Part shown: in pieces, positions 1 to 8,368 of the stretch
Layout of the letters: every line of letters begins with the position of its first letter
Numbering within the stretch: position 1 is the first letter of the stretch
From: Alloacidobacterium sp963823845
GTDB lineage: Bacteria > Acidobacteriota > Terriglobia > Terriglobales > Acidobacteriaceae
DNA length: 64,000 nt
Direction of reading: 5' to 3'
Assembly: GCA_963823845.1 (NCBI GenBank)
Contig: CAWGND010000009.1
Location: forward strand, 186,001-250,000
Made by a program: the position numbers and the translations under genes
Notes under the pieces: generated by a model
Databases searched by the model: none
Seen by the model: the letters and a program-made list of their open reading frames with translations, nothing else
Told to the model about the DNA's origin: nothing

Positions 1-808
1 TGCGTCGAATCTCAAGATTTTCTATGCAGATGGAAATAACTGTGCCCAGGCGCAACGCTTTGCCAATCGCCCACTCGGAGACGAATCCCATGCCGAGTCC
101 TGCTTCGACGCCAGAAACGATGGCCTCGGTAGAATCAAGCTCCATGCGAATTCGTAACCGATTCAGTGACAGACCAGCTTTTCTGATCGCCTGCTCAACG
201 ACACGTCGCGAACCCGATCCCTGCTCGCGCAGAAGCAGCGAAACCTCAGTCAACGCTTGGAGCGGCACGCTTCCAACGCCTGCCCATTCATGACTCGCTG
301 GCGCAATCAGCACCATCCGATCGTCGAGAAATTTCTCTACATGGACCTCCTTGCTCAGAGGAGGCCCTTCGATCATGCCCAATAAAATCGACTCGCGTAG
401 AAGCAGTGCGACTATTTCTTCCGTGTTGCCGCTTACCACCGAGAGCGTGACTTTAGGGTTGTCTTTCAGGAAAGCGCCAAGGATGCGCGGCAATATGTAC
501 TGCGCGACCGTAGTGGAAGCGCCGAGCCGCAATTCTCCGCTGATTTCACCATCCAGCCGAGCCAGCGCCGTTTTTGCTTCTTCGAGCACGCGTGCCGAGC
601 GCTTCGCATACTTGAGCAGCAACTTGCCTGCAGGCGTGAGCGAGGTATGCGTGCCACTGCGGTCAAACAGGCGAAAGCCCAGTTCTTCTTCAAGCGCATG
701 AATCTGCTGGCTGACAGCAGGCTGGCTCAGGTGCAACAATTCCGATGCTTTGCGGAAGCTGGCCTGTTCGGCTACGGCGCGAAATACTTTCAGCCGAAAA
801 TTTTCCAT
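1..808 (-). CDS. LysR-family transcriptional regulator (3' end cut off by window edge)
   Basis: The minus strand opens at an ATG at 808 (MENFRLKVFRAVAEQ) and stays open to base 1, giving 269 codons with no stop, so roughly the last 30 residues of a normal ~300-residue LysR protein lie outside the window. Residues about 15-38 form the winged helix-turn-helix (SFRKASELLHLSQPAVSQQI), followed by the linker helix and a periplasmic-binding-protein-like effector domain from about residue 90. The sequence resembles the CysB/CbbR/CysL type; the effector cannot be read from sequence. It lies 85 bp downstream of the bactofilin gene on the same strand. The family call is firm; the target is unknown. Confidence 0.9.
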   Translation of the reverse strand, partial: MENFRLKVFRAVAEQASFRKASELLHLSQPAVSQQIHALEEELGFRLFDRSGTHTSLTPAGKLLLKYAKRSARVLEEAKTALARLDGEISGELRLGASTTVAQYILPRILGAFLKDNPKVTLSVVSGNTEEIVALLLRESILLGMIEGPPLSKEVHVEKFLDDRMVLIAPASHEWAGVGSVPLQALTEVSLLLREQGSGSRRVVEQAIRKAGLSLNRLRIRMELDSTEAIVSGVEAGLGMGFVSEWAIGKALRLGTVISICIENLEIRR

Positions 809-893
809 TCCGCGATCTCGAAGCGTCCGTTACACGAGCCCGAAAGCCCCGGATGGGAATCCGAGGCCTTGGAACAAATCGCGAGGAAAGGGG

Positions 894-1421
894 CTAGACA
901 GTGACAGCTTTGGCTGATTCCTGCGGGATAGCAACCGAATTCGGCTTGACGTCTGAGGATTTCTCATTTCCTGGCTTGCGAATGTCGATGCCGCCCTTAA
1001 AGAAGGCGCCGTCCTCAATCGAAATACGCTGGGCGATTACATCTCCCGAAAGCGAGCCTTCACTGCGGATGTCGACACGGTCGCTGGCGTTTACGTTGCC
1101 TTTTACCTTGCCCAGAACGACAATCTCGCGAGCCGAGATATTTGCTGTGACCTGCCCGTTGCGGCCTACCGTGACCCGGTTACCGGGTAGATTGATCGAG
1201 CCCTCTACCTTGCCGTCAATGTAAAGCGACTCCGAGCCGGTGACTTCACCCTTGATAATCAGACTCTTGCCAATGGTTGCCTGATCGGCGGAAGCGGGCT
1301 GGGCTGCGGCCGGGGCACTACTGCGCACACTTGGTTCAAAGGCGGGGGTTGCGGGGGTTGCCGGCCGAACTGGCTCGCTCGGAGTTGGCGAAGAGTTTCC
1401 GGTCTGATTTGGTTTCCACAT
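894..1421 (-). CDS. Bactofilin (polymer-forming cytoskeletal protein)
   Basis: The product has 175 residues. A Pro/Ala/Ser-rich tail (residues 1-48) precedes a bactofilin domain (about 50-150) built of short beta-helix rungs such as IKGEVTGSESLYIDGKVEGS and GKVKGNVNASDRVDIRSEGS, then a short disordered C-terminus. Bactofilins polymerise without nucleotide into filaments on the inner face of the membrane and scaffold cell-shape or envelope enzymes. The start follows an AGGAAA ribosome site. No M23 peptidase, the usual partner of shape-determining bactofilins, is adjacent here, so its client is unknown. Confidence 0.9.
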   Translation of the reverse strand: MWKPNQTGNSSPTPSEPVRPATPATPAFEPSVRSSAPAAAQPASADQATIGKSLIIKGEVTGSESLYIDGKVEGSINLPGNRVTVGRNGQVTANISAREIVVLGKVKGNVNASDRVDIRSEGSLSGDVIAQRISIEDGAFFKGGIDIRKPGNEKSSDVKPNSVAIPQESAKAVTV

Positions 1422-1695
1422 CTGCTTGGTGTTTCCTTTCTTCTACTCGATATCACTCAACTAAGGAACTGCGGGAATCCTTCGCCCGCTCATGGCTCCT
1501 CCTGCGAAGTGTTGAACGTCGAACCTGATCCTAATTCGAGGGGTCCTTGCGCCTTCGAATCCGCGCAGTCAAGGCTGCTGTTTGCATCTTAAACACGGTT
1601 GCTTGAAAATTGCACCCCATTCGCAAATCTTTTCTGCCGAAGGTGTGGCTTGATATGGTTCCAAGAGGAACGCAATTTCCGCTGCCAATTCTATT

Positions 1696-4256
1696 ATGAC
1701 TGACCGTGAATTGATCCGCCATATCGAGCGTTCTGCCGGTCAGCGGGCCGGGTACAAACAGCTTGTCCGCGAATTTGGCCTGGGTGGCGGGCGTGAGCGG
1801 CGCCTGTTACTGGAGCATCTGGCGCGGCTCACGGCGCGTGGAGAGCTCATTAAACTTGACCGCGATCAGTGGGGACATGCCCGAAGGCGGCCGCGGCCCG
1901 CGACAATCTGGTGGCCGGGCGGCTCGACCTGCATCGCGATGGCTTCGGCTTCGTTCGCCCCACCGACAGAGCAAAAAGTGGCGAAGACGAATTTTTATTC
2001 CCCCAAACGAATTGAACGGCGCCATGCAGGGAGATCAGGTGCTGGTGGAACTCGCTCCGCCACGAGCCGACGGCCGACGTCTCGGGCGCATTGCACGTGT
2101 CCTGACGCGCAAAAATCCCACTGTGGTTGGCACATTTCGCTATGCGCGCAGCGAAAACGCTCAGGGGCAAAGCGTCCTTCCGTTCGACGAGCGTATGACG
2201 CAGCCGATTCTGATTCCCTTCGGTCAGGAACTGCCTTCACCGGAATCAGCGAATAGCAAGTCCGCATCGAGTTCTCGGGGAAGAAGCAAAACGGCAGAAA
2301 TTCGACGATCTTGAAGGCCTTGTCGTCGATGTCGAGATTACCGAATGGCCTACCCCAACGCGAGCCGCAAAGGGCCGCGTCATCGAGGTGCTCGGCGACG
2401 AAGACGCCTTTGGCGTTGATGTCGAGATCGTCATCCGCAAACACCATCTGCCCCACGTTTTTCCGGAAAATGTGCTCGAAGAAGCAAGGGCCATTGCATT
2501 TCTCGACCCGAAGGTAGCCATGGCGCGCCGGGACTTTCGTGACCTGCCGATAGTTACCATTGATGGCGAGACAGCTCGCGACTTCGACGATGCCGTGTTG
2601 GTGCGCGAGCACTCGGACGGCTCTTTCGAGCTGCAGGTTCATATTGCTGATGTAGCCCAGTACGTCCTCCCGGGAACATCGCTCGATCTGGAAGCGCGAC
2701 TTCGCGGCAACTCGGTCTACTTTCCAGACCGCGCCATCCCGATGCTGCCGCAGGAGCTTTCTACAAACATCTGCAGTCTGCGTCCGGACGAGGATCGGCT
2801 GGTGCTCTCATGCCTGATGCAGATTGACGTTCAAGGCGACGTTTTGAGCTTCGAGGTGACAGAAGGCGTAATTCGGTCGGCGCGGCGCATGACCTACACG
2901 CAGGTGCACGCAATTCTGGAAGGCGACGAAGCGGTTCGGGGCGAATTCATGGAGTTGGTTCCGGAGTTTGAGCGCATGCACCGGCTGGCGCTGATTCTGA
3001 ACAAAAAGCGCGAGCGTCGCGGATCGATCGACTTCGATCTTCCGGAGCCAATCATCGAATTCGATGAGTTCGGCGCGATGAAGAGTGTCACGCGCTCGGA
3101 GCGTAACTGGGCGCACCGGCTGATCGAAGAGTTCATGCTCGCAGCCAACGAATGCGTTGCTTCATGGATCGAGAACCTCAGCATCGATTCGATCTACCGC
3201 ATCCACGAAAAGCCCGAACCCCGGCGCGTCGTCGAATTCGAAGAGACCGCAGCCACCTTTGGATATTCGCTGGGCATCGGAAACCTGCCCGTGCGCAAGT
3301 TCGAAATGAAATCCGATCGCCGCGAGCAGCGTCGAGGAGGTCGGACAGCACGACAGCACGAAGTCCCGGAAGGCATCCCGGTAACGCCGCGCATGTACCA
3401 ACGTTTGACGGCAAAAATCGCAGGCAAGCCGGAAGAGCGCATTCTTTCCTACCTCATGCTGCGGTCCCTCAAGCAGGCGCGCTACAGTGAGAAAAACGAA
3501 GGCCACTTCGCGCTCGCCGCCCCCTGCTACACGCACTTCACCTCGCCCATCCGCCGCTACCCTGACCTCATCGTGCATCGCATCGCCAAATCTCTTCTCG
3601 CCGCAGGAGTCAGCGGCGAGGGCAAGTTGCTTGCCGGAGAGCCTCATGCGTTGCGCTCCTCGCCATGGCAAGAGCACCACGCAAAACATCACCGTGAAGA
3701 AGAATCGCCCATCCCTGAACCCGAACTCGCCGCGATCTCACAGGAATCGAGCGAGAACGAGCGCCGCGCCGCCGAAGCCGAGCGCGAGCTGGTCGAGTGG
3801 AAGAAGGCGAAGTTCATGCGCGACCGCGTTGGCGAAGACTTCAGCGCCATGATTCTGAGCGCCACTAAATACGGCCTCTTCGTTGAACTGGACGACCTCT
3901 TTGTCGAAGGCCTCGTCCCGATCCAAACCCTGGGCCAACTCGACGGCGACTCCTACACGTATCGGGAAAACACGCGGCAAATCGTCGGCGAACGCTGGGG
4001 CCGCAAGTTCACCTTCGGCCAGCGAGTCCGCGTCGTACTTGACCGCGTAGATGCCGTGGAGCGCCGTTTGCAGTTCTCCATCCTTGAAGAGACGACTGCG
4101 GAGAAACCGCCATCGCAACCGCGCAAGAAGAAAGTCCCTGCGTTCGCTGAAAATGTCAGCAGGCCACCACACAAGCAGAAGAAGACGAAACGCAGCATGC
4201 AGCAGCAGAGCAAAAGACCAAAGAAATTCGCAGGCAAGAAAAAGAAACGCAAATGA
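1696..4256 (+). CDS. rnr: Ribonuclease R, reading frame broken at three places in the first 600 bp
   Basis: This is a 3'-5' hydrolytic exoribonuclease of the RNase II/R family. The N-terminal winged-helix part (MTDRELIRHIERSAG) reads from 1696. The frame must then shift near 1872 (a GGGG run), near 2001 (a CCCCC run) and near 2258-2264 to keep homologous protein (RDNLVAGRLDLHRDGFGFV, then NELNGAMQGDQVLVEL, then EEAKRQKFDDLEGLVVDVEI). After that one long frame runs to 4256. It contains the RNB active-site stretch TIDGETARDFDDAV, an S1 domain (VGEDFSAMILSATKYGLFVE) and a Lys-rich tail. Repaired length is about 853 residues. Without repair only the part from about 2388 (622 residues) would be translated. 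Either a pseudogene or sequencing indels; two of the three sites are homopolymers, which favours error. Confidence 0.85.
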
Positions 4257-4323
4257 AGCCATTATTAATGGGCGCCCCACATCTCGAAGGGATATGGGAG
4301 TGCTTGCCCTTATAGTGCTTTAT

Positions 4324-4770
4324 ATGAACGAACCGAAGTTAACAATCTTAGGCGTATACCGGCCCCAAATCAGCGCTGAAACTTGGCAGGAACAGTGGCA
4401 GGTCACAGCAGACGATAGACAAACGCAGGAGCATTTTGACCAGCTAGTCCTCATCGAAGCGATGGTGGAAGGACTTGCTGAACCATTTGATATGGGGAGC
4501 TTCGGCCAGATGCATCCGGAGTTTCCCGATGACCCTAGCAAGATGCTGGTCGGCTACGATGAAGGCCTTCTTTTTCCCGATGGTGAAATGCTCATCCAGC
4601 GTGACATGGACTGTGTAATTGGGACCGTTCCTTTGCGTTTCGCGGTATACCTGCACATGTATGATCCTGCTCGGCCTCTGCAGTGGCAATACGGAGAAGT
4701 ATTATGCCCGCCAGTGGAGGACGCACCCGTTCGCCTGATGATGCTTATGCCATACCATGCATGCAGTTGA
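4324..4770 (+). CDS. Hypothetical protein, 148 residues
   Basis: I do not recognise this family. The ORF begins with MNEPKLTILGVYRPQIS at 4324; the same frame is open further upstream, but that stretch overlaps the end of rnr and reads as low-complexity basic sequence. The protein is soluble, acidic and without a signal peptide or membrane segment, with a motif-like stretch PFDMGSFGQMHPEFPDD. Codon use looks like real coding sequence. It sits 67 bp after rnr and 66 bp before the YggX-like gene, on the same strand, in slightly AT-richer DNA. Function unknown. Confidence 0.6.
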   Translation: MNEPKLTILGVYRPQISAETWQEQWQVTADDRQTQEHFDQLVLIEAMVEGLAEPFDMGSFGQMHPEFPDDPSKMLVGYDEGLLFPDGEMLIQRDMDCVIGTVPLRFAVYLHMYDPARPLQWQYGEVLCPPVEDAPVRLMMLMPYHACS

Positions 4771-4836
4771 CACCCAACTGACTCGCTAACTTGCCGCCCG
4801 CTGCTTACAATGGAAGAGAAAGGTAATCCCCACACG

Positions 4837-5112
4837 ATGGCACATATGGTGTTTTGTTCGCGCTACAAGCAAGAGCTGGAGGGACTCGACGAGACTCCCT
4901 TCGACAGCGATTTCGGGCACAAGATCTATCACAATGTCTCCAAGAAGGCCTGGCAGGAGTGGCTGGAGCACCAGAAGATGCTGCTGAACGAATACCGCCT
5001 CCAGCCCTGGACGCCGCAGGCGCAGGAATTCCTCGTTGAGCAGATGGACCGCTACTTCTTCGGCGAAGGATCGGAGTTGCCCAAGGAATACGTTCCGCCC
5101 TCCAGCCATTAG
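4837..5112 (+). CDS. YggX-like Fe(II)-trafficking protein
   Basis: The product is 91 residues starting MAHMVFCSRYKQELEGLDETPF. This pattern (an early Cys, then the LEGL, GHKIYHNVSKKAW, WLEHQKMLLNEYRL and QEFLVEQMDRYFF blocks) matches the YggX family, small cytosolic proteins linked to iron trafficking and protection of Fe-S clusters from oxidation. It is followed after 19 bp by a RidA gene and then msrB, so the three may form a stress-protection operon (inference). An in-frame start 27 bp upstream is possible, but ATG 4837 fits the family start. Confidence 0.85.
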   Translation: MAHMVFCSRYKQELEGLDETPFDSDFGHKIYHNVSKKAWQEWLEHQKMLLNEYRLQPWTPQAQEFLVEQMDRYFFGEGSELPKEYVPPSSH

Positions 5113-5131
5113 CTCAAAGAGCCATTCATTT

Positions 5132-5557
5132 ATGACCGATAAGAAAGCTGTTTCGACGAAGAGCGCGCCGGCGGCCATTGGGCCGTATTCGCAGGCCGTG
5201 CGTGTGGGCGATTTCCTCTATACTTCAGGCCAAGTCGGGCTCGACCCTTCGACGGGTGCCCTGGTCGAGGGTGGCATCGAGGCGCAGACGACGCGCGTGC
5301 TTGACAACCTGAAAGCGGTGCTCGAAGCGGCCGGAATTGATCTGATTCACGTCGTAAAAACGACTGTTTTTCTGAAAAATATGAGCGATTTTGCGGCTAT
5401 GAACGCGATTTATGCCAAGTATCTCGCTCCGGAAGGCGTTGTCGCTCCAGCGCGCTCGACAGTCGAAGTGGCGCGGCTTCCTAAGGATGCCCTGGTCGAG
5501 ATCGAAGTGATCGCCAAGTTGAAATGGCGCGGCTTGCCAGAGATCGCCAAAGTGTAA
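5132..5557 (+). CDS. ridA: RidA family reactive-intermediate deaminase
   Basis: The product is 141 residues from ATG 5132. It carries the RidA core: AIGPYSQAVRVGDFLYTSGQ, GGIEAQTTRVLDNLKAVLEAAG, VVKTTVFLKNMSDFAAMN and the active-site Arg in PARSTVEVARLPKDALVEIE. RidA trimers hydrolyse reactive enamine/imine intermediates such as 2-aminoacrylate released by PLP enzymes, preventing damage to other PLP enzymes. It sits between the YggX-like gene (19 bp upstream) and msrB (41 bp downstream). The family call is firm; the true substrate within the wider YjgF/YER057c group is not shown by sequence. Confidence 0.93.
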   Translation: MTDKKAVSTKSAPAAIGPYSQAVRVGDFLYTSGQVGLDPSTGALVEGGIEAQTTRVLDNLKAVLEAAGIDLIHVVKTTVFLKNMSDFAAMNAIYAKYLAPEGVVAPARSTVEVARLPKDALVEIEVIAKLKWRGLPEIAKV

Positions 5558-5598
5558 CGTAGCGGTCCATTTCTCATCTAATACGAGCGGAGCACAAA

Positions 5599-6012
5599 AT
5601 GGCTGATACAAAGGTCGAGAAAGTCAAAGTCCACAAGACAGAAGAAGAATGGCGTCAACTGTTGACGCCCGAGCAGTTCCATATCACCCGGGAAAAGGGC
5701 ACGGAGCCGGCATTTACCGGCAAGCTGTATTACAACCACGACGACGGCATCTACCGCTGCGTGGCCTGCGGCGCCGAGTTGTTTACCGCCGAAAAGAAGT
5801 TCGAGTCTGGCAGCGGCTGGCCCAGTTTCTGGCTGCCGATCCCCGAGGCTGTCGAAACGCATGAGGACAACAGCTACGGCATGAAGCGCGTTGAAGTTAC
5901 CTGCGCCAACTGCGGTTCGCATCTGGGGCACGTCTTCCCTGACGGGCCAGAGCCTACGGGGCTTCGCTATTGCATCAATTCCGCATCACTCGATTTCGAG
6001 AAGAAGCAGTAA
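5599..6012 (+). CDS. msrB: Peptide-methionine (R)-S-oxide reductase MsrB
   Basis: The product is 137 residues and complete. Two CxxC pairs (CVACG near residue 54, CANCG near 103) bind structural zinc. The SGSGWPSFW and HLGHVFPDGP motifs and the catalytic Cys in RYCINSASL identify a selenium-free MsrB. The enzyme reduces the R epimer of methionine sulfoxide in proteins using thioredoxin. A GGAG ribosome site precedes ATG 5599. The metallopeptidase gene starts only 6 bp after the stop, so the two are almost certainly co-transcribed. Confidence 0.96.
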   Translation: MADTKVEKVKVHKTEEEWRQLLTPEQFHITREKGTEPAFTGKLYYNHDDGIYRCVACGAELFTAEKKFESGSGWPSFWLPIPEAVETHEDNSYGMKRVEVTCANCGSHLGHVFPDGPEPTGLRYCINSASLDFEKKQ

Positions 6013-6018
6013 TACTTC

Positions 6019-7020
6019 ATGAAGCGCAGGCGTTTGGCGACTGTCGCAGCCTGCGCTTTTCTCTTCGCTCTTGCTTTCGGCATTTTCCTGAAGGCGCAGT
6101 TCCAAGGCGGTCCTCCGTGGCGGCATCCTGTCGCTTCGTCACGGGTCATTCGAGTTGGAGACGCTACGATTCAAGTCGACTTCGGCCCGGGTTCGTTCGA
6201 TCTTCCGACTGAGACGATTATGCAGTGGATCGAGAATGCTGCCAGCGCTGTTGCCACTTACTACGGCCGTTTCCCGGTGCAGCGGGATCGTGTGCTGATC
6301 GAGGCTGCTCCGGGACAGGGCATCTTGCGCGGCACCAGCTGGGGCGATGTCGGCGGTTTTCCTGCCTTTCATCGGATCGTGCTTGGCGAGCAGACCAAGC
6401 AGCCCGATCTCGACGAGGATTGGGAAATGACGCACGAGTTTATCCACTCCGCCTTTCCTTCCGTCGATGACGATCATTCCTGGATCGAGGAAGGTCTTGC
6501 GACCTACATCGAGCCGGTTGCGCGCGTGCAGCGCGGCTTCCTTCGCCCGGAACAGATATGGTCCGACATGATGCGGGACATGCATAAGGGCGATCCCGGC
6601 AGCTCCGATCACGGGCTGGACCAGACGCATACCTGGGGCCGAACCTACTGGGGCGGCGCGCAGTTCTGCCTGCTGGCCGACGTTACGATCCGCGAACAGA
6701 CGCATAACCAGAAGGGCCTGCAAGATGCGATGCGCGCCATCGTCGATGCCGGCGGGACCATCGATAAGAACTGGCCGCTCGAAAAGGCGCTCGAGATCGG
6801 CGATCGCGCAACCGGCACGCATGTTCTCGTCCAGCAATATGACTCGATGCGGGACGCGCCAAAGCCCATTGATCTTGACGGGTTATGGCGCAAGCTCGGC
6901 GTGGCTCGCTCCGGCGACTCGGTCAGTTTTGACGACCATGCGCCCGAGGCCGACATTCGCAAAGCCATTACTCGGGTTCCGTCGAGTGGGGTGATTCCGG
7001 CGATTCTGGCGAAGCCATAA
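6019..7020 (+). CDS. Membrane-anchored or secreted HExxH metallopeptidase-like protein
   Basis: The product is 333 residues. Residues about 4-26 form a signal peptide or N-terminal anchor. H139-E-F-I-H143 is an HExxH zinc motif, and E156/E157 in EEGLATYIE supplies the third ligand of a gluzincin arrangement, so the fold is probably a thermolysin/M1-like peptidase domain acting outside the membrane. A GWRTYWGGAQFC-like segment (WGRTYWGGAQFCLLAD) follows, as in other gluzincins. The substrate is unknown. It starts 6 bp after msrB and ends just before a bidirectional terminator shared with rpmB. Confidence 0.75.
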   Translation: MKRRRLATVAACAFLFALAFGIFLKAQFQGGPPWRHPVASSRVIRVGDATIQVDFGPGSFDLPTETIMQWIENAASAVATYYGRFPVQRDRVLIEAAPGQGILRGTSWGDVGGFPAFHRIVLGEQTKQPDLDEDWEMTHEFIHSAFPSVDDDHSWIEEGLATYIEPVARVQRGFLRPEQIWSDMMRDMHKGDPGSSDHGLDQTHTWGRTYWGGAQFCLLADVTIREQTHNQKGLQDAMRAIVDAGGTIDKNWPLEKALEIGDRATGTHVLVQQYDSMRDAPKPIDLDGLWRKLGVARSGDSVSFDDHAPEADIRKAITRVPSSGVIPAILAKP

Positions 7021-7028
7021 AATAAAAG

Positions 7029-7049
7029 GGCCCCGGAATTTCCGGGGCC
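7029..7049. terminator. Bidirectional hairpin between the metallopeptidase and rpmB
   Basis: GGCCCCGGA at 7029-7037 pairs with TCCGGGGCC at 7041-7049 over a 3-base loop. An A-rich stretch (7021-7027) gives the U-tail for the minus-strand rpmB transcript; the plus-strand tail is poor in T. The position between two convergent genes supports termination. Confidence 0.75.
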
Positions 7050-7076
7050 TCGTGGTCGCGGACGGGGATCCGCGAG

Positions 7077-7265
7077 TTAAGCTTTTTCGACCTTGCCGCT
7101 CTTGATGCAGCTGGTGCAGACGCGCAGGCGCTTGTTGCCGCCGTTGACTTTTGCCTTCACCGGCCGGAGATTGACGTTCCAGCGCCGCTTGGTGATGTTG
7201 TGCGCGTGCGAGATGTTGTTACCGAATTGCGGGCCTTTGCCGCAGACATCGCAAACCTGAGCCAT
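7077..7265 (-). CDS. rpmB: 50S ribosomal protein L28
   Basis: The product is 62 residues: MAQVCDVCGKGPQFGNNISH at the start, then the basic KRRWNVNLRPVKAKV stretch and the C-terminal RVCTSCIKSG. The two CxxC pairs (CDVC, CTSC) mark the zinc-binding form of L28. L28 is a late-assembly protein of the large ribosomal subunit. The gene stands alone, convergent with the metallopeptidase gene, with its own upstream region of about 500 bp. Length and sequence are typical. Confidence 0.96.
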   Translation of the reverse strand: MAQVCDVCGKGPQFGNNISHAHNITKRRWNVNLRPVKAKVNGGNKRLRVCTSCIKSGKVEKA

Positions 7266-7766
7266 GACTCACTCCAAGAAATCCTGAACTTTCGCGCAGA
7301 CCAGAACCCGCTGTAATTGCGTTCTTCGCTTGTGTGCGAGGAGGGCGGGCAAGCAGACGAACCACTGCCCGTACTGGCGCCGAATCTTAAGTATACCGCA
7401 ACGCGAAAATGGCGGCAAGGCGGTATACCCCCCTGCGCCAAATACCTGAAAACAAACGCTCTTGGTCGAGATTCCGCTAACTATTTGATTCTGCTTTATT
7501 TATTGCATCTATTTCATTCTTAATGGCTTATACCATCTAATTCAAAAGGCCGCCATTCACTCCGGGCGACCTTGTAACTCTCTGTTTCTATTATAGCGGA
7601 ACGGAATAGAAACTCGGCAAATCGTTTCCGGAGATAAAGCTCTATTTTGCAATGGGTTAGGTGAGCCAGAGCGTCGCTGGGGCTTGACAGAGTTTCGGAT
7701 GGCCGCCGGTGTCGCTGAGATTCTTCGCCGGTTCGAGGACCTCGAATCGATTCCCTCGGAATCCCC
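7266..7766. other. Intergenic region, 501 bp, no gene seen
   Basis: This stretch separates rpmB from the end of the propeller array. The part nearest 7480-7620 is AT-richer than its surroundings. It should hold the rpmB promoter on the minus strand, but no clear -35/-10 pair was found. Short ORFs here have no recognisable protein. Confidence 0.5.
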
Positions 7767-8156
7767 TCACTGTACCGTGACGGAGAAGGCGCCACTGTCT
7801 ACGTTGTAATCGGACGAGCCATAGTACACCATCCCATTCGCCACTGCGGGCGAGGATACAGAGTAGTATAAGTTGCCTGTCGCGCTCTGCCAGTTCAACT
7901 TCAACCCCCGTGTCTCCACACTGTCCACGCTGAGCACCGTCTCATACGGGTTCCAGCGCTGCATGTTGTCTCGGAGGAACTGCGTCCAGTCCGCGGGTGA
8001 AGGTGTGACGGCGGCGTTGGGCACAGCATTCGACGCCTGAGCATGCGCGGAAGTGTAGGCCGCGGCCATCATCATCCACAGCGGGGCAATGGCAAGCATC
8101 AAGCTCGCAATCCGGAAAGAAGTAATTTGCTTCCTGTTGGTGAGGAAAGATTTCAA
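7767..8156 (-). pseudogene. Propeller array unit A: truncated PQQ/DUF11 protein
   Basis: This is the last of seven related units. It keeps the family signal peptide (FRIASLMLAIAPLWMMMAAAYTSAHAQ), the post-signal motif SPADWTQFLRDNMQRWNPYE and a single propeller blade (SVSSPAVANGMVYYGSSDYN). It then jumps directly to the last residues of the family tail (FSVTVQ). An internal deletion of about seven blades plus the DUF11-like domain explains this. The usual start ATG is TTG here (8156). The leader box is still present at 8252-8301. Probably non-functional, although a ~129-residue secreted peptide could still be made. Confidence 0.75.
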
Positions 8157-8251
8157 GGCGCAGTCTCGCAGAGATTTCTTGCATCGGCAGGGAGCAGAGG
8201 CATCGCGCAGATGGGAGGCGTTGGGTTCCGGCCTCGGGGAAGACGAGCTAT

Positions 8252-8301
8252 GCGGACGTCGGCGTTCCGGGTTCGGTACGCCCAACGGGAGGATTCTACT
8301 C
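8252..8301 (-). promoter_or_regulatory. Array leader box of unit A
   Basis: This is one of seven copies of a roughly 50-bp box about 100 bp upstream of each unit. On the minus strand it starts with a -10-like TAGAAT. An inverted repeat then occupies 8261-8282 (arms GGCGT/ACGCC on the plus strand, inner CCG/CGG). Confidence 0.6.
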
Positions 8302-8368
8302 TCTATGGGTGCGGCTTACCGTTTTTTATTTTCCCGGAAGTCTCCGATTTGTTTCTCGCAATCTCCAT

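Noticed and set aside
4051..4323. N-terminal extension of the hypothetical protein at 4324
   Set aside because: It is an out-of-frame reading of the RNase R C-terminus, Arg/Lys/Ser-rich, with no initiation signal.
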